Below are positions 21,241-33,800 of a stretch of 64,000 nt of DNA, piece by piece (position 1 is the stretch's first letter; every line of letters begins with the position of its first letter). A program made the translations under genes and the position numbers. The notes under the pieces were generated by a model. That model was not told the origin of the DNA. It ran no database searches and saw only the letters and a program-made list of their open reading frames with translations. Origin of the DNA: Siphonodentalium dalli (lineage: Eukaryota > Mollusca > Scaphopoda > Gadilida > Siphonodentaliidae); NCBI GenBank assembly GCA_032622095.1, contig CP136065.1:112321195-112385194 (forward strand), written 5' to 3'.

Positions 21241-21754
21241 TTAAAAAATTCTAATTCATAAATAATTATTAAAAACTGATTTTTCGAATGCAATAATTTC
21301 ATAAGAATATTCGAAGAACTAGATGTTGCTATATGATGCTGTCGAATTTTCATACAGTATAAAACCATGCGATGATAAATAAAGAGAAACTATTTTCCTC
21401 CCATTCACAATCTTTAGGAAGGAGGAGCTTTTATACCATATTTGGTCATAGTAATCATAACTTCAACTCTGACCTTTGCCATGCAGAACTTGAAAACAGG
21501 CGTCCATTTCCTAGATTCGAGGTATTTTTCTTGAGATTGTTTGAGAAGAAAATAAAGTATCGTTCAGGTATTGTATCAACAATCTAACCGAGTAAGCCCA
21601 TGTTAGTTACGCTCATATTGCACAAAATGGCAATTCTTCTTCTTCTTCTTCCTTGTAAATTCCCCCGTTGATTTTTCGAGGCACTCCAATATGGATAATA
21701 GCGAATAACATCAATACGATGAGTCCTGAATAAATCTGATTCCTCTAATCCTCC

Positions 21755-23344
21755 CAGGGGTGGCGCCAGGATTTCCCCGACGGAGGGGCTATGGTCCCCG
21801 ACAGGGGGGCTAGACCGGTGACCGAAGGTCATCGGCGGCTGCCGAAGGCAGCCCCGTGGAGAGCGCGAGAGGGGTCTCCCTCTCGCACGGGGGGTTTGGG
21901 GGACCTCCCCCACGAAAATTTTGAAAATACATAGCCTGAGATCGATTCTGGAGTGTTCTGGTGTCAACATACACACTGTTCTAGGGGATCATAATTGTCA
22001 CTTTTACTTGAGTATTTGGAAAAATAAATCAGCATATACAATAGTAATGACAATATGGAATTGATCTTAAAGGGGTACTGTACCCAAGATGTTGTTGTTG
22101 GTTTCTATAATCCCCGAGTCGGAGAATAAGTTAACAACTTTTCCATTTTTTGAAAGTCTGTTGAGTACGAAGTATTGTTACGGATGGCAAATTTACCGGA
22201 ATGCAAAAATACAAATTGTCGTTGTCGAGTAATTTTTGTAAAGTTTTCAACCAAATGAATCAAATAAACATTATATTATATGCTTAGTAGTCCCATATAC
22301 TCATTTAAGTTAGTGTACCGTCACTAGTCAATGAGTGGCTTGGGTTTTCTCCCCGTATAAGCATAATGTTTCAAACGATCGTGTGTGCAATTGTTTTCCT
22401 AATCCAGTATCCCTCAATTATAATTTGATTACGTTTTGTACACGGAAATTCGAATTTTAAGAGACGCCATTTTATGGCTGGAGCCATAAAATCAATTTAT
22501 ATTAAATTATTAACTTTTAAATTATTAAATTTTAAGATAGCCTATTAACCTGAGCGTTTACAGAATACATCTTCGACTCAAATTACTTATATTTCTATAT
22601 AGTATCGATAATAGATCGTTGTTATCACCGGGAATTTATTGAAAATGGCGTACAGTACCCCTTTAAGTTAACTCACCGTAAATCTTTCGCCACAGGTAGT
22701 TGGATCAACTTACAAAGACGGATGAACCATGAGTCCGTGAACATCATTTAGGAGCGTATAATAGATGTAAATTTGTTCAGGTAACATACGATGTGAAAAA
22801 TTGATGCAGAAAGCTATTTGAAGGAGAGAACAAAGTTGGATGAGGATTATCCCATTTCTGAATTTTATGACGTCATTGTCAAATAATATTTGGTCTTCTT
22901 GTTTGACACCCATTACAGGGCTGTTTTTTCGGCGACGCATAGGGAACGGGAAAGGGAAGATTCGGCAGTGTGAGTCTGTGTGGAATTTGTAATACATGTA
23001 ACACGAGGATGGTGACGGCATCTATGACACCCTAACCCTATAGTTCCATGCACGAATTTAATAAGTATACGATATGACTCACGGTAGTCTCACGAGTGAC
23101 TCGTGTCGAGTCTGTCGGACTAAAAATAGAACTCTGGTAATGTGATTCATTAACTCTGCACGCCCACGTCGATTTGTTAATCACCAGTGCACGTGTTTCG
23201 AGTCGCGGATTTTCCAATGTTTATCGTCTTTGCATAATTTTATCTCCCCGACGAATTTGGCAGATATCCCTGACGGGGGGGCTGACCATCCCCGACGGGG
23301 GGGCTGTAGCCCCCCCCCCTGACCCCCCCTTGGCGCCACCCCTG
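21755..23344. mobile_element. Non-autonomous hAT element, 1590 bp, TSD AATCCTCC
   Basis: Ends are CAGGGGTGGCGCCA and TTGGCGCCACCCCTG, with the exact duplication AATCCTCC at 21747-21754 and 23345-23352. G/C-rich subterminal CCCCGACGGGGGGGCT motifs occur at both ends, and a charged GC-rich block lies at 21800-21915. The base composition is much more GC-rich at the ends than in the surroundings. It contains the TTAA MITE at 22071-22662. No transposase was seen. Confidence 0.9.
22071..22662. mobile_element. TTAA-flanked MITE, 592 bp, nested in the 21755 element
   Basis: Perfect 13-bp ends AGGGGTACTGTAC and GTACAGTACCCCT are flanked by TTAA (22067-22070, 22663-22666). The TTAA duplication suggests piggyBac mobilisation, although the terminal A is unlike the CCC start of the other TTAA elements here. 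Non-coding. Confidence 0.8.
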
Positions 23345-23440
23345 AATCCTCCTCACACAACAATATTAGTAATTATCAATATTGATTAGTGTTTATATGT
23401 AGAATTTGCAGCAATAGTTGAGATCATTAGTATAAAACCT

Positions 23441-23656
23441 GAAAACCACCTGACGAACTATAAACCAAGAAGAAAGAGGGAAGCTAAAAAGTTTGAGGAT
23501 TTTGTTAGTGATAACATCGTAGAAAAACTGACTGAAAGTGCCTACGAACTGATCCCGACAAACACGGATCAATTTGGAAACTCCTTCTTTCCAAGAACAG
23601 TGATTGACTCGAACCATCTGGACGATACCACAGTCAACGCTGCCGACTTAGAATAA
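23441..23656 (+). pseudogene. LINE reverse transcriptase, C-terminal relic
   Basis: An open 71-codon stretch ends with FGNSFFPRTVIDSNHLDD, the N-SFFPRT-I-W-N-L signature that closes many jockey/CR1-type LINE ORF2 proteins; here the W is replaced by S. It is preceded by basic KPRRKREAKKF. Only the extreme C-terminus remains. The duplicate at 23749-23946 follows within 100 bp. Confidence 0.65.
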
Positions 23657-23748
23657 AAAGTTAGATACGGCAAGGTGGTTGAGGTGATAATCCCAGCCAT
23701 ACACACACATGATTTACTAAAGTAAAGGATAAGAAAGGAAGGAAAATT

Positions 23749-23946
23749 CGAGCAAAAAAGTTTTCAGACCACAAAAGTGATAACATAATTTCGAGCCAAG
23801 AGTGTATCAACTCACGATCGTTCGAACCAATAAGAGCCAACACGGAACAATATAAACATTCATTCTTCGTGAGAACGATCAGGGACCGGAACATTATAGA
23901 AGATTACGCATGCTCGGGGAATACAACAGGAGAAACACCAGAGTAG
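23749..23946 (+). pseudogene. Second LINE C-terminal relic of a related copy
   Basis: The sequence reads RAKKFSDHKSDNII and then YKHSFFVRTIRDRNII, again the SFF-RTI-D-N signature with the W replaced by R. It resembles the relic 90 bp upstream in both halves, so the two could be a tandem duplication or two insertions of one family. Confidence 0.6.
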
Positions 23947-24277
23947 TAGCAACGACGCGACAACAGCCGAGAGGCTCCTGCGCCGAAATAATACAGATAC
24001 AGACAGATACATTCAAGTCAGTCGTGGGAGAACATCACTAGCGCTCCTCCCACCGTCCTGCAAAAGCCAGATTTGGTCACTAAGGACGTACCATATACAG
24101 ATACAGATTAGGATAAACTGAAATGATTAGATGAAAACCATAAACTCAAAACAGCCACTGATAGACCATACATCACTTCTCTGAGTCTGACTTCTCTCGT
24201 AATACAGCAGTTCTTCTGATTAGATTAGATTAGATTTATTTTGATAGTTCAGGTTATACATGTGTACATGAATACAT
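23947..24277. other. Downstream flank of the LINE relics; nothing recognised
   Basis: The sequence up to about 24120, including ACAGATACAGACAGATAC microsatellite-like repeats, may be LINE 3' tail. No gene was seen. Confidence 0.4.
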
Positions 24278-24285
24278 ATTATGGG

Positions 24286-25376
24286 TAGTGATGCGGACCG
24301 GACCACCTTGGGTGGTCCGGTCCACTGCCAAGGTGGTCCAGGCCATTCCGGTCCGGTACACATGCCTGGACCGGTCCAAAATGGTCCGGTCCACCTATAT
24401 GTTAATGAATTCTCTGTTTTCTCAAAATTTTTATTCTGTATAATACAAATTATAAGGTTACTGAGTTCAGTGCATTGCAATGAGTCCATATATGTTAAAA
24501 CTTACATTGTATGCGTCATTGTCTGTCTCTGGTGGGATATACTGGGAACGATGCACGATAATAGTATTTCTAGTAATGCGAACATGCACTAATTAAATGT
24601 ATTGGACAGATATATAGCTAGGGCCAGAATGTGTTATAACCAATCTAACATGGCACTCAACTGATCGTATGCATGATTTGTATAATTCTTATTTTCATTA
24701 AATTGAAATTTAAACGAAATAACTATACTGATGACAATTATACAAATGTGTACTAATATGACTACTACATTAATATTGGAGTCTTGGAGATTGTGATGGC
24801 TGATTGTATAGTCCTGACAATTACAGTTATATACCTAAGTACAACTTCTATTGGATTAATGTGACTGTCTTGTGTATGTACTTTGTAATGTGGTTTGCAT
24901 GTTTCTTCGATAATTATAACTGTGAAAAACAATATTTAGAATACTCGATTCGATATCCATCCAAATTGATTAGTTGATGCCATGTTACACTGTTTATGAC
25001 CAATAGTTCCATACTCATTCAGTTGCATGTTTGTCGCATTGATAGGGTGCTACATAGTGTTGGCCAGTGTTACACTAATACATTATAAGGAAAGTGACAT
25101 GTACAAAGTACATCTATACATTCTTTCGTGGCATCAAACGTTTAATAGATATTAACCACTTGAATGCGTCAATACATCGTTGCTAATTGATATGACGGCA
25201 AATACGCAATAATATTTGCGATAGTTTATTATAACTGAAGTAAAATAGTGGACCGGACCGGAGAGTACCGGACCGGCGGCAAAAAGCGGTCCAGTCCAGT
25301 GACACCCGGTCCGGACCGCAGTCCACCCCTGGACCGCGGACCGGACCGGTCCAAAGCGGTCCGGTCCGCATCACTA
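24286..25376. mobile_element. Non-autonomous hAT element, 1091 bp, TSD ATTATGGG
   Basis: Ends are TAGTGATGCGGACCGGAC and GTCCGGTCCGCATCACTA, with the exact duplication ATTATGGG at 24278-24285 and 25377-25384. Both ends are dense in GGTCCGGTCC/GGACCGGACC motifs, likely transposase-binding arrays. The interior is AT-rich with no coding frame. Confidence 0.92.
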
Positions 25377-27904
25377 ATTATGGGTATGTTTACAAGTTGA
25401 ATCAATATAATACACAACAGTATATACATATTATAATTATAATAGTTTATATTAAATATAAATATGTTATATGTTGGGTTCTGATGAGACAGTTAGAGTT
25501 CAGACTGTGGAAATAATTGATATATACCGTAAGAGGATATATCAATTTTCTCAAGAATTAATTCATTTTATTTTATAGAGGTTGCCGTCAGAATATAAGG
25601 TAAATTATGTGGCAGAAATCTGTATAAAAATAGAAATACTCATGTGACCTGAGACCATCGGGGATAACGCAAAAAGTTCTCTAAATGAGAACTTAATTCC
25701 ATTGCGGTCCCTGGTGGCTTTCGGCACATGGACAGTGAAGTTCGAAACTTCGGAGCACAATGTATAAAAGTATTTAAAATATAAATTAAATAAAAGCCAT
25801 TTCAGAACGAGACTTATATGGAGAGGAAAAGCTAATAAAATAAGTCAATTCGCAAGTAATGCAACTTCAACAGCCCTTCGCCACTTGCATATACGCACCA
25901 CTGCCATGTATGGCTGGCTTTGGACTGGTCTGTCCATGACCGAAAGATGGAAACCCGAAATACAGGCAGCAGTAACAATATATGCAACTGGCCAAATACT
26001 GTCATCGTACATTACAATATAAGTTGAACTGCTGTATTGAGGAAATTCTAGTTAAAAGATGATAAAATAGATTGTTCCTAGTAAAAGGCAAATAGATTTT
26101 CTTCTCTTTTCATCAATTTCTCTAGTAGGTGTTGTTTAATGCAAAATTTCCAGTGTTTGAGATCAAAAGGGGTACGAGTATGGTATACTTTATCTAGATC
26201 ATTCCACAGTTTCGCTCCTGTATAATAGAAACTGTGGATGCCCTTGGATTTTACAGAGGGTAATGAGTATTTCAGGGTCCCTGATCGAGTTACATATGTA
26301 CAATGAGTACTAGCTAATACAAAATTATTATCTAGATATGCTGGAGCTATCTTTTCCGAGATTTTTAGTACCATCAGTATTTTTCTGCCTATATCCTATC
26401 ACTCACTGGAAGCCATTTAACATGTTTAAATTCATTATAACCAATATTAGTCATGCGATCTAGTTTCATGATAAATCTGACACTTCTGTTTTGAGATGCT
26501 TGAAGACGCTTTTTGGTTTTTACTGTCAGCCTAGAGAACCAAAAACCACTTGAGTAGTAAAAATGACATTGAATAAGAGCATTAATTAGAAGTTTTCTGC
26601 ATTTTTCATTCAGATAGTTTGCTTTTCTGTACAAAAATTTCAGTTTTGCATTTACCTTACTTAGAACATGCTCTGCCATCATTTCACCATTAAGCCTCTG
26701 ATGGTGTATCTGGTATAGAAATTCTCTGCTGTATAATTCTTGTTGAGGATTGAAGTCTGTATCCAACCTGTCAATAATGCAGGGGTGGCTGGAGTCCAGT
26801 ATAAATTGGGTGAACAGGTCTGCAGAGTCCAATATTGCCTTTGAATTGTCATCAGGTAGGAGTTGAACTATTTTTCTCTTCACACGTCTTCTCTCTATGT
26901 CATATGTTGGGCAGACAGCAATGAAGTGCTCTCTGTCTTCGGGGTCCTGATTGCATGTTGGACATAATGGATCAACTGAGTATTGGTATGCCTTATTTGC
27001 CTGGAGCATATAGGTACCACAGAGAATTTTCACCTTTGTTTCAGCCCGTCAAACATCATAAATGCTTGGTCGCACAGCAGAATATACCTGATGTGGTTCA
27101 TTGTATTTCACCGATGTTGAGTTAAGGTATCGTAATGTCGATTTGCTGGAGATATCTTCTGTCCAAGTATGTTCAACTTTACTGGCAAAGGCCTTCGCAG
27201 AGATGTTACGCCATTCATCCTTAGTTGGTGGATTAGCAATAATTGCAAATGCTGAGGGTAAATCATATTCCATCAGAAGGGTCTGTACCTTGGAAAACCA
27301 GCAGTGGTCATTAATGTCCTTCACAGCTAGTTGTCGACAAGCTATTTAATTGGTGTTCAATTGTTGCAGGTGTCCGAGCTATCCTGAGGAATAGGTTGAG
27401 TATATTCTTGTGAACCATTGTCGACAGTGGTGGTATCCCTAGAAGAGCTTTAACTGCAGTCAACGATGTTCTAACTGGGAGATGTTGGATTTGGCGAAGC
27501 ATCTTGTTCTGGAAGTTGTCTAGCTACTTTAGTTGTGCAGGTGTAATCATTGTGGCTTCAAGACCATATATAATACGTGGTACGACATATGTTTTCCATA
27601 ACTTCGCCTTCACCATTTAAGATACTCCTGTCCTTCCATGCATACCTGCACACATGAGTGAATATGCAGTTCGACGACCAATAGAGATTCTGTTAACAAT
27701 ATCTGGAGTCGACTTCAGATTGCGTATTAATCCAAGATGTTTCGTTTGGGTTGGTTGTGGTATAGGCTGGTCAAAGATATCCAGCTGCACATTGCGTTGT
27801 GATTTGGCATCATAAATAAGGCAACTACTCTTGGTGGCATTGATCTTGTACCTATTATGATTAGAAAATGTCTCCACCAGCGATAGCATTTGTTGGGCTT
27901 CTAT

Positions 27905-29148
27905 TAGAGGTGCCACGATTATTGATTTTGATAATCGATAATCGGTCGTCAATAATAGACTATAATCGATTAATCGTACCTAATATTAATAACATCAGTG
28001 GAAGTTATATAATTCAGTAATATGGCCTATTGGTTGGGTGCTGGTTAACTGCACTGTCGCTGGTTGTTTTAGGCATCTGCTGATGTAATTTTTACGTTAA
28101 TAAAGTGCATCATAATTACTATTAAACTAATGAGCACAATGTATTGAATACCAGCATAGTTCACGGCGATGTTATGGTTAATTTATTTGTGAGTTCATTA
28201 GAATGAACGTAGCGATTAATTTCAGTGTTATGAATAGCCAAATATGCAAACAATATAAAAGTAGGAATCTACGATGGACCGCCATCGGTTTCTAATAAAG
28301 GAATCGAATCGGAAACTGATAGTTTCATCAAACTACCAAAACGTGGTTAACAATCACATAGGTGTCCCCACCCGCACATTGCAGGATTCAGAACACGCTA
28401 AGTATTTGATAATAGTCAGTTTCGTTCAGCATTCACCAAACGATTCATAGCCTTACTAGTAACTTCTAAGTATACTTATGCAAACAAAGTATACTCGCAA
28501 TTACATCGCTGATTAATATGCCATATATATTGGTTCCATGGTTTTAGAGAGAATGTCAATCAACTTCACATTGGTCCAATCAGATTCAAGGGCGAGTGCA
28601 TTCAGGTCATTGAACACGGTGACAGTTTGGCATATTGCAAAGACATAGTAATGATTAAACTTCGTTGGATATAAAATTTAATATATGCTATAGATATGAA
28701 TACAGAAAAGCCACGTGTATTCTCACGAATCAGGTTATATATAAGCAGGTTGTACCATTGTCTATGTGGGTGCTATATTGGCTATATACATTAAATGTCA
28801 CACCACCTTTCAAGTATAAATATACAACGATGTCGCTATGTGTTCAAATTTGTAGAATATACAACGACCCGACGAGAAACCATGTCGCATCATCAAATGA
28901 ACTGCCGACTGTTTGCTACATATATTAGTACTACTCATGTTATTGGAATCTCTTTGATACACTTTCAAAGGATGTTAACTAACCCCTCGGTTGTAGCTTA
29001 AACTGTAAAACAAACACTGTATTCAGTAATACACTGCATTTTCTGACGTCCGAAATAAATAACATAGATTAATCGACAATGGAAATAGTAATCGATTATC
29101 GGCTTTATCAACGGTTCATCGATTATACGATTAATCGTGGCACCCCTA
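27905..29148. mobile_element. Non-autonomous hAT element, 1244 bp, in the LINE; TSD GCTTCTAT
   Basis: Ends are TAGAGGTGCCACGATTA and TAATCGTGGCACCCCTA, with the exact duplication GCTTCTAT at 27897-27904 and 29149-29156. Subterminal ATCGATTAATCG-type motifs occur at both ends. Removing the element and one duplication rejoins the LINE frame, so it landed after the LINE. Confidence 0.92.
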
Positions 29149-29223
29149 GCTTCTATTGTAGAATGTGACATGAGTGCCAGATCATCTGCACAAGTAGTAT
29201 GTGGGATTTCAATGTGTCCTATG

Positions 29224-29346
29224 CAGCCTTCATAATTGGCTACGGCAATCAGCATTGCCGAAGCAATTTGCTGAAGCAAACTGGGCCACGGCATACTGTT
29301 GCCGTAGCGGATTGCCGAAGCCAAACAATCTGAATTAAGAGGGCTG
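29224..29346. mobile_element. 123-bp hAT-type MITE inserted in frame in the LINE RT
   Basis: This is a second complete copy of the MITE at 6765-6887, inverted here. It is flanked by CCTATG on both sides (29218-29223, 29347-29352). Insert plus duplication is 129 bp, an exact multiple of three. The RT frame stays open across it and adds 43 codons between AAIG and GHIEIPH. Confidence 0.82.
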
Positions 29347-29520
29347 CCTATGGCTGCACCCTTGAAGTCTGATTCTAGCTGGAGAAGTAACTCGTTGTTA
29401 AACTTTTTGTAATGGCTGGCGGAAAGGATGCCTCCTTGTCTGACTCCTTGCAGAATGGGAAATGGATCAGAGAGATTATTGTCCCACTTTACTCTGGATG
29501 TCATGTCAGTGTATAGGTTT

Positions 29521-30623
29521 TGTTGAAGGATCCAGTCTTAACCAGTAATTCCACCAAGGTATAGTCTTCTGAGCAAGATGCCATGGTACAGTTACAGTTA
29601 TTGCCCAGTGCCATAGGCCCCCCCCCCCCCCCACAAATTCAGAGCATTGTGCACAGGTGGCTGGGATCTGAGATGGGACAATTACATGTACATGCCTATT
29701 GTGCTAGATTTACAATTTACAAATTTTAGACACTTTTCACAGCTTTTCACACCCTGAAATTGAATATATCTGAAGTTAATTAGGCATTTCTAGGGAAATT
29801 ATATCTGGGTAGTGTGTTTATCTTCTACGGGGACAATCAATGTAAGTTGGAGGTGTCTTACTTGCTATATCTAAATAATCTCATGAAAAGCTAGAATATC
29901 AAACACAATGTGAGACCCCTTGGGCAAAGAACACAATATGAGCCCCCTTGGGCAAAGATCATAAAAATTTGACATAACACATACATATCATGGGGCAACA
30001 CAAAATAAGCCCTGGGAAGAAGATGGAGTAACTTGACACAGTTGTTAACCAGCACCTGCAATTTTGAGTTCAGTCAGAGTCATTTTTGCAGTGTTTTTGC
30101 CATTTTTCCACATATAATTTTTTTATGTTTTTTATTTTAGAGTTATTGACCCTTCTCAACACATTGAAGATCGCAACATATTTAGTTAATATGCACTTTG
30201 TATTATATTGTGTAATCAATTCCTCCTACAGATTGTAGTATAGGGATCTTCAAACCTGCCACCTTCGTCGGGGGACATTTTGGTCAGCAACCTGTTATTC
30301 ATGTACCGTATAACAATACCGGTGGTTTTTGTCTGTTTGGATATCAAATTTATGACAATAACTGATTTTGGCACCACTATTGCTATTCCATGCTTATCAC
30401 ATCAGACGAGTGTTCCACATCACTTTATATATAATTTAGAGTAAATATATTCAGTGTTAGTACTCATGTATTATGAAATGCTACAGTTAATTGTTGTCAA
30501 CTGTTGAGAATGTTAGTATTGTTACATTCTTCAAGTTGGCAAACTACCTGAGTACTGATAAATTAGTTTGAAAGAAACTTAATTAGGTGCATGACATATT
30601 AATATTGTATTATATATTTTACA
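29521..30623. other. Upstream of SAP30L exon 1; no element recognised
   Basis: AT-rich sequence with a C run at about 29618-29632. It is probably the intron between an unseen 5' non-coding exon and the first coding exon of SAP30L, because 30613-30624 reads as a splice acceptor (ATATATTTTACAG). Confidence 0.45.
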
Positions 30624-30634
30624 GAAGCGCTGTC

Positions 30635-30817
30635 ATGAGTGGTTTAAATGGTTTCAGTACAGAGGAAGAGAATAGTCATACATCGGGGCATAACCAGATA
30701 TGCTGTTTGATTGACAATGGTAACAGATGTACCAGACAGGCTGGAAATGCTAGCTACAGCAAAAGAATCCAGAAAACTGTGCAGCAGAGGAAGCTGAAGC
30801 TGACGAGAGAAGATAGT
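30635..30817 (+). CDS. SAP30L: SAP30L exon 1 (N-terminus, first part of zinc finger)
   Basis: The 61 codons run from ATG at 30635 to GAT AGT before donor GTTAGT. They include [20 protein letters not shown] and [17 protein letters not shown]. The 5' side carries TTTTACAG|AAGCGCTGTC before the ATG, so a 5' UTR intron is likely. Confidence 0.94.
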
Positions 30818-33800
30818 GTTAGTTTATTTAACCCCTTCTTTATTTAAACGGACATGGCTCATTCGAACCACCAAATTTATTTCTAATTAATTTGGAGCGA
30901 CGGATACGATAGGTCGATAAATAAACAAACTATTGATATACCAGCTTCATATGCTCTGAAATTTGACTGAAAAACACTTGCCAAAAGTCACAGCCATTTT
31001 TCAGGCATTTTCAACTTTTCGCCAGAAGTGAGACATACACTCTTTATTGCTACCATATCAGGAATTGACTACCACGGAAAGCTCTTTTCTGTTTCATGTT
31101 GCACAAATGGCTGTTTTGTGTTTGGGACCAAAACACTGTATTTTTCATTACTTCAATGCATTTTTTGGGTTACATAATGCTCGTAGAAAGGTAGTTTATG
31201 GACCTATTTCGATACTGAGAAAAATTCAAAAGCGAATAATATTATGTGTATTCAGGGATTTTTTTAGGTGTCCTCAGGGTCCGGTATTCGGCCCCATTCC
31301 CAATGGGAAAAAGGCACCTTTATTCCCAATTTTCAACCACCAAATTCCCAATTGCAGGCAGGTATATAATACCATCGGGTTTATTGAATAATTATCAATT
31401 TTTTCCGATGTTTTGTACATTCAGTCGATCGATAAACGGCTGAAAACCCGTAGTAAATCAGCGACATCGGGAGCCCGCATCGTATAATGTACATGCGGCG
31501 ACCTAACTATTAGTTTAACATGCAAATTACCTCCCCTCTACCAGACAGCGCATTTATGAAAGAGGGAGGATAACTCTAAATAAATTGCTGATTTATATAA
31601 AACATGTGTACAGTAAATACTTGTCATGTCGCACAATTAAAAACATACTATGTGAAAAAACTAACAAAGCGGGGAAACAAGTCGGAGCAGACTATCACAA
31701 AGTTTCTGCGACGCGATACGGCCGCGATAGTTGATTTGGTTTTAATTATTTTATTTTATTTATTGAATTACAACTAGATACCTATCCATCCTTGGGTGTT
31801 TCATTAACGTTTTTCCGTCGAAGTTTGGTGGATGGCTTGAATCCTTCCATTGTTATCTGTGAATTTTCAACTGACCTGAGGCTGAGAAATGGACCTCAAT
31901 GGGCTGTGATTTTACTCCATCTTTGAGTTACCTGTGTTTAAGTCGCGTTATACACCGAAAATTACGATATTAGTACTATTTACTTGTGTGTAACAGTGAT
32001 TAATTGAATTTTTCTATAACATGGAAAATTCCCAATTTTGGTCTGTAAAGACACCTTTTTCCCAATTCGAAGGGACCCATTCCCAAAATAGGCAGAAAAA
32101 TCCCTGGTATTTTGGAGCGCAAACCGCCATGTGGCTTTAAACAAATTCTCCCAGTGGTTATTGAAGTATACATTGGAATGGTCTATTTATATTCATCTGG
32201 AGGGATGTTAACCCTTTCATGATGCGAGCTACGCTTGTGCAGCATTAAACATCCTGTGCCAGTGCATTCTCTTATATATACAAGTCTCCGATAGGGAGCC
32301 TTGTATTTATAAGAGAATGCACTGGCTTACAAGGTAAAGGTAAATATTGTTAGGCCAATGTATTCTCTTATATATGCAAGGCTCCCTATGGGAGACTCGC
32401 ATATATATGAGCGAATGCATTGGCATAGGGTTTTTGCAACATTTCAGGAAGCTGCAGTCATGGAAGGGTTAATATTATAATTTATGGGACGCTTATTGGT
32501 TGGATATGGTGTCATGTGAGGCGAAGTGAGATCAATATTAGGCGAGGCCATTGGCCAAGCCTAATATTGATCTCGCTGAGCCTCACATGACACCATATCC
32601 GACCACTAAGCGTCCCGTAACTTATTTATTATGTCAGTGGACAAAATCCAGCATATCCCTTTAATTAATCGTCGCTGTAATTTATTGTAATTTGGTCAGA
32701 TAAATGTGTTGTCTATGGCCATTAACTTAGACAACATGTCATGAGCATTGAACGTCAACGCAGAAGTAGGACAACTTGTTGAATTTGATGGTTAATTTAT
32801 GAGTCTTTAGAATTCCTCAAATATATCGCATGCAGGTTTTGGTACATGGTACTATGTCTTTAAATTCACAGAAAATTATTTCCGACAGGCGACAGATATC
32901 CCCTTTCTTGGCGCCAAAATACACCAAAAACTATTCCCGAGGCGACTGAGTTTCTGAAAAAACAAGATGGCGGATAAGCACCTAATATTGATTTCATATT
33001 AAATATGGGTTCATATACCGTCACTCTATATCGACGCTAATTGCAAGAGCTGACATAATAAATAACACTGCACACACTCAATACACTTTGAGGTATGGTT
33101 GGCAACTTGTAAGTTGCGATGCTGTATAGGAAACTGATGATTATTACTTTACTAAATGGATTCTCCCACTCCCAGCAGTTATCAAAGTATACATTGTAAT
33201 GGTCTATTATTCATCTAGAGAGATGTTAATATATAAGCAGACGATAGACTGGCATATGGTCATTTATGGTTAGCGCGTTTGACTTGTCTTCGCTGTCAAC
33301 ACAGCGAGGCGAGTTCGCAGCCGGCTGGTGGTTTATTGTGAGTTTTCACACAACAGTGGCTTTGCGCTTTGAGCACTGTGCAATTGTAGGATTGTACACT
33401 GTTTGAATCTCGCACCAAGTTGTGATCCTTGAGCAAGGTCGCTCATGCTGTGTCTGCTTTGCACCACCCATGCGTTATAAGGGTACCTGATAATGAACAG
33501 TGAAAGATCTTGTCAGTATGCTAGCCACATGGTATCCTGGCATATTCTCAGCTGTACCTCCCCCTGCCCCAGGGAGCAGTAGATTGTTACTGAGTGCTTA
33601 GGCTTATCAGGGTTATAATTGTAACACATTGAGCACTTTGGGCCTCATGGGAAAGGCGCTTTGCAAATGCTATACATTATTAGTCGAGTTTTTTTCCAAA
33701 ACTCGACTTATAGTTTGATGAGGGACGGTGGGCGGGCGGCGGATGGGCGGGCGGCGGGCAGGCGGCCTGTTTTGCTTATAACTCAACCGTTTATTGACGG

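Larger units (their letters stand above)
26078..29520 (-). pseudogene. Composite LINE pseudogene (two LINE fragments, split by hAT insertions)
   Basis: Read on the minus strand, a reverse-transcriptase region (29504 downward, with GVRQGGILS and TTCADDLALMS) is interrupted by a hAT element (29148-27905). It resumes from 27904 with MLSLVETFSNHNRYKINATK and GLIRN, then a zf-RVT-like CPTCNQDPEDREHFIAVCP near 26950. At about 26690 it passes, still in frame, into the C-terminus of a different jockey/CR1-like LINE (KVNAKLKFLYRKANYL, RVKFIMKLDR-like, then YTGAKLWNDLDKV, stop at 26078). There are stops and frameshifts (for example 27034-27048 and 26375-26391). The CADD motif is the RT catalytic box, with C in place of Y. 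It is inactive. Confidence 0.75.

Noticed and set aside
21567-21976. Arg-rich 130-residue minus-strand frame
   Set aside because: It comes from the GC-rich left end of the hAT element at 21755 and crosses its boundary.
24220-24592. Frames rich in TGP/GPV on both strands
   Set aside because: They follow the GGTCCGGTCC binding-site array at the end of the hAT element.
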